21,435 nucleotides of DNA from a virus: positions 1 through 21,435 of the IMG/VR virus record IMGVR_UViG_3300005367_000127. One strand, 5' to 3'. The notes under the pieces were generated by a model that saw only the letters and a program-made list of their open reading frames with translations, was not told the origin of the DNA and did no database searches. Shown here piece after piece: positions 1 to 4,257 of the stretch. Positions within the stretch are counted from its first letter, which is position 1. Each line of letters opens with the position of its first letter. A program made the position numbers and the translations under genes.

Positions 1-2
1 GT

Positions 3-341
3 GCGGTGGTGGGCGCCGCACGGGACATAGCTGTCGCTGAGTTCCAGGCCGGCGTCCATCAGGTGGCCCTCGTGAGCCTCGGCGCCGGGGCGGAGGGCAT
101 CACCCTTACCCGAGCCCGGCGCCTTGTCGTGCTCCAGGCCAGCCACAAGATGACGGCCAATCTCCAATTCGTGGACCGCATCCACCGCATCGGCCAGACG
201 GCCGACTCGCTGGAGATCATCTTTGTGATCACCGAGGGCACGGTCGATGAGGACCGGCTGGAGAACTCGAACGCCAAGGAGCTGGTCATGCAGCAGGTCG
301 TGCGAGATGAGGGCTGGGAGGCCCTCGCACCCGTTGCCTAA
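3..341 (+). CDS. SNF2-family DNA helicase/ATPase, C-terminal end (partial)
   Basis: The reading frame is open from the window edge, so this is only the last ~112 residues of a larger protein. The segment GITLTRARRLVVLQ matches helicase motif V, and QFVDRIHRIGQT is the classic motif VI of SNF2-type superfamily 2 ATPases, with the arginine finger in the DRxHRIGQ core. A short charged tail follows. Phage SNF2-like helicases act on DNA during replication or recombination; the exact substrate cannot be told from this end. It is the first visible gene of a + strand DNA-metabolism operon, and the next gene starts inside or just before its stop codon. The motor lobe with Walker A and B must lie outside the window. 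Confidence 0.88.
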   Translation, partial: AVVGAARDIAVAEFQAGVHQVALVSLGAGAEGITLTRARRLVVLQASHKMTANLQFVDRIHRIGQTADSLEIIFVITEGTVDEDRLENSNAKELVMQQVVRDEGWEALAPVA

Positions 342-546
342 CTGCCCGCACTGCATGTGTGACTTCCGCACGGAGGCCGCACTCAACGGACACATCGGCG
401 CCAAGCACGTCCGTGTCCGCACGCTCAAAGCGTGTGACGGGACGTGGCAGGACTACCGCCGACACAAGCGCAACAACACAACCCCGTGCGCCGAGAGCCG
501 GAAGGCATGGCGTGAATACGTCGCTTCGAGAAGGAGAGCAAAGTAA
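334..546 (+). CDS. Small zinc-finger protein (C2H2 finger plus actinobacterial Cys/His motif)
   Basis: A 70-residue basic protein. Near the N-terminus it has CPHC, then 12 residues, then HIGAKH, i.e. Cys-x2-Cys-x12-His-x4-His with Phe and Leu in the core positions of a C2H2 finger. The second half, CDGTWQDYRRHKRNNTTPC, resembles a Cys-Gly-Thr...Tyr-Arg-Arg-His...Pro-Cys motif that I recall from many small actinobacterial and actinophage proteins; here the final cysteine of the usual PCxxC is serine. Start choice: TTG at 334 overlaps the helicase stop by 8 nt and has GGGAGG at 316-321. An in-frame ATG at 307 would add nine residues but has no close ribosome site. Likely a nucleic-acid-binding accessory factor; function unproven. 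Confidence 0.7.
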   Translation: MPNCPHCMCDFRTEAALNGHIGAKHVRVRTLKACDGTWQDYRRHKRNNTTPCAESRKAWREYVASRRRAK

Positions 547-746
547 TGGAAGAAGTCACCTACGAATACGGCATCGGTGAGGACGGGAGTATTCGGATAT
601 GCGGAGCCATCCGCATCTCGGCAGAGTACGTCATCCAACGGACGGACGATGACTTCGAGGCCGCCATCGAGAACGAGGCCATGCACCTCGGCGCCGAGAT
701 GAAGGACGAGCTGCGGCGCTACCGCCGGATCGTGAGGGCACGATGA
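546..746 (+). CDS. Hypothetical protein, 66 aa
   Basis: The ATG shares one base with the preceding TAA, and AAGGAGA at about 531-537 gives a good ribosome site. The protein is acidic in the middle and has a basic C-terminus (RRYRRIVRAR). I see no recognisable domain; the alternating charged stretch from residue 33 onward looks helical. It sits in a chain of coupled small genes between the helicase and the nuclease, so a role in DNA metabolism or host takeover is a contextual guess only. Confidence 0.7.
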   Translation: MEEVTYEYGIGEDGSIRICGAIRISAEYVIQRTDDDFEAAIENEAMHLGAEMKDELRRYRRIVRAR

Positions 747-976
747 AGCGCTGCTTCGATCCGCCGGCCGCCGTGCTGCCGTCACCCGACCCGAAGACCC
801 GCATTGCTTGGTACATGCTGCCCGGTCCCGTGGACGAGGACCCGGTGCGGGCCAAGGAGCAACGAGCCAAGTACGCCTGGCTCAACGTGAACCTTGAGGC
901 CATCTATGCCGACCGAGAAACCTTCCGGGGCGCCGCACGGGATGAGATGGCGGAGAGCTTCTTCTACCGTGACTGA
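743..976 (+). CDS. Hypothetical protein, 77 aa
   Basis: It starts with an ATGA overlap on the previous gene's stop codon, the usual translational coupling arrangement here. The N-terminus holds Cys and a Pro-rich stretch; the C-terminal half (VRAKEQRAKYAWLNVNLEAIYADRE) looks helical. No family recognised. Its last 8 bases overlap the GTG start of the nuclease gene, which suggests co-translation with it. Confidence 0.68.
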   Translation: MKRCFDPPAAVLPSPDPKTRIAWYMLPGPVDEDPVRAKEQRAKYAWLNVNLEAIYADRETFRGAARDEMAESFFYRD

Positions 977-1886
977 CCGCTACATCCGGCAGAGCTGGAT
1001 TCACTCCCACAAGGTGTGCCCTCGTGGCACGCTGCTGAGCTACGGCCTGGACGGCACCGGCTATCAGTTCCCGCCGTCCGACAAGCCGCTCAGCGGCAAG
1101 CGGGACGTGGGCACTCAGGTCCACCTCGGCGTGGAGGCCATCAATAAGGGGCTGGAGCCCCTGCCGGTCATGGACGCCGCCAAGAAGGCGCACCAAGAGC
1201 TGACGGCCGCTCTCGGGCTGCCGTGGAGCAAGGAGTGGGAAGAGGTGTACGTCCTCTCCCGCATCATGGTGGCGGGATACGTGGACTGGCTGGCCGAGAC
1301 GGCAGCTAACGCTGGCGAAGAGACGGTCGGCGTGGAGATCCCCTTCGAGGTAGTGATGCCCCTGCCGATTCTCGGTGATCGGGTCATCATCACGGGCCGG
1401 GTCGATCACCTCATCCGGGACACGTTCACCAACGAACTGATCGTGGAGGACACCAAGACGGTGGACGGGCTCGACGCTGCGGTGGAGATGCTCCAGATTG
1501 ACGACCAGGGCCGCAACTACTGCATCCTGGCCTCGGCATCACTCGGGGAGCACGTCAACCGTTTCCGCCACAACATGCTTCGCAAAGTGAAGCGCACCGC
1601 CAAAGCCGTGCCTCCGTTCTACGGCCGGCACGCCGTGCGCTACAGCGAGGTGCAGCTCAACAACTCGTGGCGGCACCTGTACCGCACGGTGGAGGACATC
1701 GTTGCACAGCTCCAAGCCGTCGAGCAGGACCGGGACCGCCATCACGACTGGCCTCCCGTTCCCTCGAAGGACTGTTCATGGCGGTGCGATTTCAAGCACA
1801 TCTGCCCGGTCATGGACACCGATCACGACTGGCACGGGGCAGTCACGACAAGCGGGCTCTACATCGCCCGAGAAGGGAAGGCATGA
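969..1886 (+). CDS. Cas4/RecB-like PD-(D/E)XK exonuclease with putative Fe-S cluster
   Basis: A 305-residue nuclease of the PD-(D/E)XK superfamily that probably resects DNA ends for recombination. Visible catalytic motifs: His52 in the GTQVHLGVEA helix, Asp146 in GRVDHL, Glu160-Asp161-x-Lys163 in IVEDTKT, and Gln180-x3-Tyr184 in QGRNY. Cys17 near the N-terminus, together with Cys269, Cys273 and Cys279 near the C-terminus (CSWRCDFKHIC), matches the split four-cysteine iron-sulfur arrangement of Cas4 and AddB nucleases. I chose GTG at 969 because the protein then begins MTDRYIRQSW, just before the first functional motif, with GGAGA at 952-956; the frame is open further upstream to 894, but that stretch overlaps the previous gene. 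No Cas1, Cas2 or CRISPR array is present, so this is a stand-alone phage enzyme. An ATGA overlap couples it to the next gene. Confidence 0.88.
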   Translation: MTDRYIRQSWIHSHKVCPRGTLLSYGLDGTGYQFPPSDKPLSGKRDVGTQVHLGVEAINKGLEPLPVMDAAKKAHQELTAALGLPWSKEWEEVYVLSRIMVAGYVDWLAETAANAGEETVGVEIPFEVVMPLPILGDRVIITGRVDHLIRDTFTNELIVEDTKTVDGLDAAVEMLQIDDQGRNYCILASASLGEHVNRFRHNMLRKVKRTAKAVPPFYGRHAVRYSEVQLNNSWRHLYRTVEDIVAQLQAVEQDRDRHHDWPPVPSKDCSWRCDFKHICPVMDTDHDWHGAVTTSGLYIAREGKA

Positions 1887-2047
1887 AGAAACTCCTCACC
1901 ATCCACGGCCACGGCAAGTTCAAGGAGGTGCTCCTCTCGGAGCGCATGCACAACTTGCTGGGTGCTCTCCGGGACGAGTACGGCAACGTGTCCGTTCGGC
2001 CGACCCGAGAGGGCCTCTCCGTCTACGTGCCTAACTGGCTGGCATGA
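1883..2047 (+). CDS. Hypothetical protein, 54 aa
   Basis: A 54-residue protein beginning MKKLLTIHGHGKFKEVLL. It overlaps the nuclease stop by ATGA and the ATPase start by ATGA, with GAAGGGAAGG just upstream as ribosome site. The layout (short strand, basic helix, then a strand-rich end SVRPTREGLSVYVPNWLA) suggests a compact alpha/beta fold. No family recognised. Its position between the nuclease and the Sak4-like ATPase suggests an accessory role in recombination, which is inference only. Confidence 0.75.
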   Translation: MKKLLTIHGHGKFKEVLLSERMHNLLGALRDEYGNVSVRPTREGLSVYVPNWLA

Positions 2048-2802
2048 ACCGGCTCACGATGCTCGTCCACGGAGAGTCCGGCCACGGCAAGAGCTGGCTC
2101 GGAGATAGCGCTCCGGGGCCTCGCTTGCTCATCGACGTGGAAGGCCGACACGCCTATACGCCGAGCCGCAAGATCATGTGGGACCCACGCACACCGCTGC
2201 CGGCGGCCTTCGAGGATGGGAGCCCCATCGACACGGAGACCACCATCGTCGTGAACGTGCGGGACTATCCCACGTTCGAGCTGGTGTACGCACAGCTCGC
2301 CTCCGGCAATCACTACTTTCAGTCCGTCATCATCGACTCGCTGAGTCGGCTCCAGAAGCGGGCGAAGGACTCCATCAATCCCGGCCAGTTCGAGCAACAG
2401 CACTGGGGCGAGCTGCTCCGCAAGATCGAGCAGACCGTCAACAACTACGTGGACCTTCGCACGCACCCGACCAACCCACTCACGGCGTTGGTCATCATCT
2501 CCGGCTCACACATGAAGGACGGGCGCCAGCGTCCGTTGCTGGAGGGCGGCATGTCCAACCTATTGGCGTATGCCTTCGATCTCGTCGGCTTCCTCCAGTT
2601 CGAGCTGAACATGGCCACCGGCGAGGGTGTCAGGAAACTTGCAATTCAGCCATATGGCCTATTCGTGGCCAAGGACAATACCGACATCCTCAGCGACTAC
2701 TACGGGATGTTTGTCGAAATACCTCACAAGTCCTCGGGACGGAAACTTGTGCAGGAGCTACTCATCGTCCTCAATAACCCGCAAGGAGCAACAGCAGAGT
2801 GA
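2044..2802 (+). CDS. Sak4/RecA-like ATPase (AAA_24-type), putative recombinase
   Basis: A 252-residue P-loop ATPase. Residues 10-17 (GESGHGKS) form the Walker A, LLIDVEGR at 28-35 matches the 'ID.E' strand seen in AAA_24/Sak4 proteins, and SVIIDSL at 94-100 is the Walker B with Asp98. Length and motif order fit Sak4-type single-strand annealing proteins, which are trimmed RecA/RadA relatives that need an SSB partner. It stands between a Cas4-like exonuclease and a probable SSB, the expected neighbours of an exonuclease-annealase pair. An ATGA overlap couples it to the gene before, and GTGA to the gene after. A general DNA-packaging or repair ATPase is the alternative, but the context favours recombination. 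Confidence 0.82.
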   Translation: MNRLTMLVHGESGHGKSWLGDSAPGPRLLIDVEGRHAYTPSRKIMWDPRTPLPAAFEDGSPIDTETTIVVNVRDYPTFELVYAQLASGNHYFQSVIIDSLSRLQKRAKDSINPGQFEQQHWGELLRKIEQTVNNYVDLRTHPTNPLTALVIISGSHMKDGRQRPLLEGGMSNLLAYAFDLVGFLQFELNMATGEGVRKLAIQPYGLFVAKDNTDILSDYYGMFVEIPHKSSGRKLVQELLIVLNNPQGATAE

Positions 2803-3023
2803 ACTCAATGGACTTCTCAGACGCTCTCGAAGCGCTGAAAGACGGGAACGACATCAGTAGGGCGGGGTGGAACGGCAAGGGTATGTGGCTCACGCTCCAG
2901 CGCCCGACCCCCACCTCGTGGATGACGGTGCCGTACATCTACATGCACACGGTGCAAGGAGATCGGGTGCCGTGGCTCGCCAGCCAGACCGACCTGCTGG
3001 CCGAGGACTGGCTGATCGTATGA
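2799..3023 (+). CDS. DUF2829 / Tad2-like anti-Thoeris protein
   Basis: A 74-residue protein covering almost exactly one DUF2829 domain. It begins DFSDALEALKDGNDISRAGW, followed by NGKGMWLTL, a PYIYMHT strand and the signature VPWLASQTDLLAEDW to within three residues of the C-terminus. DUF2829 is now described as the Tad2 (Thoeris anti-defence 2) fold: small oligomers that bind and sequester the cyclic ADP-ribose-type signal made by Thoeris TIR proteins. That this copy is active is inference. GTG at 2799 is preferred over ATG at 2808 because AAGGAG at 2783-2788 is 10 nt away. It is coupled by GTGA to the recombinase and by ATGA to the next ORF, so it is probably expressed early with the DNA-metabolism genes. 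Confidence 0.9.
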   Translation: MNSMDFSDALEALKDGNDISRAGWNGKGMWLTLQRPTPTSWMTVPYIYMHTVQGDRVPWLASQTDLLAEDWLIV

Positions 3024-3106
3024 GCATCTCAGCCGCAAGCGTTTGGTACCTCCTGGGCAGCTTCTCGTTCGCTGTCGGGACGCTGCTGAACTGCCGGGTC
3101 CGATGA
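3020..3106 (+). CDS. 28-residue putative membrane peptide
   Basis: A very short ORF, starting MSISAASVWYLLGSFSFAVG and ending TLLNCRVR. ATGA overlaps at both ends (3020-3023 and 3103-3106) tie it into the operon exactly like its larger neighbours, which is the main evidence that it is real. Residues 8-24 form one hydrophobic segment followed by a short basic tail, suggesting a single-pass inner-membrane peptide with its C-terminus inside. There is no strong Shine-Dalgarno, so translation would depend on coupling. Function unknown. Confidence 0.55.
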   Translation: MSISAASVWYLLGSFSFAVGTLLNCRVR

Positions 3107-3393
3107 TCCAGGCCGTCGTCGCCTCGTCAGAGATCAATGAGGGCATCCTCGCCGGCACCGAGGAGGGCCAAGTGCCGATCAAGGTCGTCACCCTCACCGT
3201 GGATGCTCTCACCGTTGGCGAGATCATGGAGCCCGTTCGCATCCAGCTCGCCATGTCCAGTTCCATCGCCGCCCAGATCGCTGGGAACCTCAAGCGCAAA
3301 GCCAAGCAAGTCCCCAACCCCGCAGACCAACACCCAGAGGCCAGTACCTTGCCGGCCTCGGAAGTCACAGAGGAGACCATTACACCCATATGA
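3103..3393 (+). CDS. Hypothetical protein, 96 aa
   Basis: It starts at ATG 3103 overlapping the previous stop. Residues 24-65 (PIKVVTLTVDALTVGEIMEP... and on to NLKRKAKQ) look like two beta strands followed by an amphipathic helix. The last 30 residues are rich in Pro, Ser, Thr and Glu and are probably disordered. No family recognised. Its stop codon overlaps the ATG of the SSB-like gene (ATGA), so the two are probably made together. Confidence 0.7.
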   Translation: MIQAVVASSEINEGILAGTEEGQVPIKVVTLTVDALTVGEIMEPVRIQLAMSSSIAAQIAGNLKRKAKQVPNPADQHPEASTLPASEVTEETITPI

Positions 3394-4094
3394 GCAACTC
3401 AACCAGCATGGCCGACCTGCTTCAGCAGGCAGAAGACGCCGGATTCGGCGGGCTTCTCACCGATGGCGTTTACCAACTCCAAGTCGGTGCGGTCAATTTC
3501 AAGGCTCGCCAGGATGGCGGCGCCAAGCTCGGCATTCAGTTCAAGGCGGTGTCCGGTCCGAGCACGGGCAGCTCGTGGTACAACACCAACCTCATCCCCG
3601 GAGGCAAGGGCAATGGGTTCTTCTTCGAGCTGCTGAACGACCTCGGCATCCCGAATGAGCACATTCTCCAGCTCGCCCCGCAAGCGAACGACCTCAGCCA
3701 GTTGGTCGAGCACATCAAGCGAGTGACCACCGGCCAGGTGTTCACCGCCACCGTTGGCACCCGCACCTGGGGCACCAACAACGACAAGACGGATAACACG
3801 TTCAAGTTTGGTGGCGCTGCTGCCGCTCCCGCTGCGGCCGTGCCGGCTGCCGCTCCCGTCCCGGTGGTGGCGCCCGTCGCCGTCGCTCCCGTAGCGGTGG
3901 CTCCCGTAGCCGTCGCCCCGGTTGCGCCCGTCGCCTCGGTGGCGGAGGTCCCCGTAGCCGTGGCCCCGGTGGCCCCGGTGGCCCCGGTGGCCCCGGTGGC
4001 TCCCGTCGCTCCGGTAGCCGCTCCACTGCCCGTGGCGCCCATTGCGCTGGACCCCAACACCGGCCTTCCGCCCCGTCCGGGTGGCGGCATCTGA
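3390..4094 (+). CDS. Putative ssDNA-binding protein (DUF669-like) with Val-Ala-Pro tail
   Basis: A 234-residue protein in two parts. Residues 1-140 are a folded, strand-rich domain with aromatic and glycine-rich strands (GVYQLQVGAVNFKAR, GSSWYNTNLIPGGKGNGFFF, FTATVGTRTWGTNNDK) that resemble DUF669-type phage proteins thought to be OB-fold single-strand DNA-binding proteins. Residues 141-220 are almost only Ala, Val and Pro in VAP-type repeats, and the end is PPRPGGGI, not the acidic tip of bacterial SSB. The assignment rests on domain flavour plus context: the exonuclease and a Sak4-like ATPase lie just upstream, and Sak4 proteins work with an SSB. Not proven by a catalytic motif. Confidence 0.6.
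   Translation: MSNSTSMADLLQQAEDAGFGGLLTDGVYQLQVGAVNFKARQDGGAKLGIQFKAVSGPSTGSSWYNTNLIPGGKGNGFFFELLNDLGIPNEHILQLAPQANDLSQLVEHIKRVTTGQVFTATVGTRTWGTNNDKTDNTFKFGGAAAAPAAAVPAAAPVPVVAPVAVAPVAVAPVAVAPVAPVASVAEVPVAVAPVAPVAPVAPVAPVAPVAAPLPVAPIALDPNTGLPPRPGGGI
3810..4049 (+). repeat. Val-Ala-Pro coding repeat, with 9-bp perfect tandem core
   Basis: This stretch encodes the Ala/Val/Pro tail of the SSB-like protein. It is built from degenerate GTNGCNCCNGTN-type units; four perfect tandem copies of GTGGCCCCG lie at 3960-3995, bordered by variant copies with silent changes. Such units can gain or lose copies by slippage without breaking the frame. The protein segment should be extended and proline-rich, a flexible tether. 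Confidence 0.85.
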
Positions 4095-4117
4095 TCTGCT
4101 GGTGGTTTGACAGCAGC

Positions 4118-4146
4118 CCCTCCCGGTGCAGTGTCGGCCGGGAGGG
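4118..4146 (+). terminator. 9-bp GC hairpin after the SSB-like gene
   Basis: CCCTCCCGG (4118-4126) pairs perfectly with CCGGGAGGG (4138-4146) around an 11-nt loop, starting 24 nt after the SSB-like stop codon. No T-run follows (GTTAGGCCCC), so it could be a weak or factor-dependent terminator, an mRNA-stabilising 3' hairpin, or part of the larger structured leader of the primase gene. A perfect TTGACA lies at 4107-4112, but no convincing -10 box follows at 16-18 nt. Confidence 0.45.
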
Positions 4147-4163
4147 TTAGGCCCCTTGTAGTG

Positions 4164-4248
4164 GTGCCCCACCCTAGTAGGAGCGCTTCGGTTTCGATAC
4201 CGATGCCTCGCAACGGGATGGGACAGGTTCGACTCCTGGCGGGGGCGC
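4164..4248 (+). other. Branched, tRNA-like RNA fold in the primase leader
   Basis: The non-coding stretch 4095-4257 ends in a closed multi-branch structure. GTGCCCC (4164-4170) pairs with GGGGCGC (4242-4248). Inside are a hairpin 4185-4192/4199-4206 (7 of 8 pairs, loop TTCGAT) and a T-arm-like hairpin 4222-4227/4235-4240 (5 of 6 pairs) whose loop TTCGACT is the canonical tRNA T-loop. AGTAGG at 4176-4181 recalls a D-loop. It is not a normal tRNA: the middle hairpin has the wrong stem and loop size, there is no convincing D-stem, and two bases separate the T-stem from the outer stem. The outer stem includes most of GGGGG (4241-4245), the only Shine-Dalgarno-like sequence for the primase ATG at 4258. 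Confidence 0.4.
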
Positions 4249-4257
4249 TTGGCAGAC

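Noticed and set aside
969-1886. CRISPR-Cas association of the Cas4-like nuclease
   Set aside because: No repeat-spacer array and no cas1 or cas2 gene in the window; the surrounding genes are recombination genes.
4107-4135. Sigma-70 type promoter beginning with TTGACA at 4107
   Set aside because: The hexamer is perfect, but at 16-18 nt there is only AGTGTC-like sequence, inside the hairpin, with no TANNNT.
3536-4213. Collagen-like Gly-Ala-Thr repeat ORF on the - strand
   Set aside because: It is the reverse reading of the Val-Ala-Pro repeat of the SSB-like gene; repeats on one strand always give repeats on the other.
4164-4248. A functional tRNA gene
   Set aside because: The T-arm and the closing stem look right, but the anticodon-position hairpin has an over-long stem with a 6-nt loop, there is no real D-stem, and the T-stem does not abut the outer stem. 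Kept only as a structured element.
4228-4250. Phage attachment site from the tRNA-like 3' end
   Set aside because: A tRNA 3'-end match could mark an attP core, but no integrase, excisionase or repressor is seen in the window.
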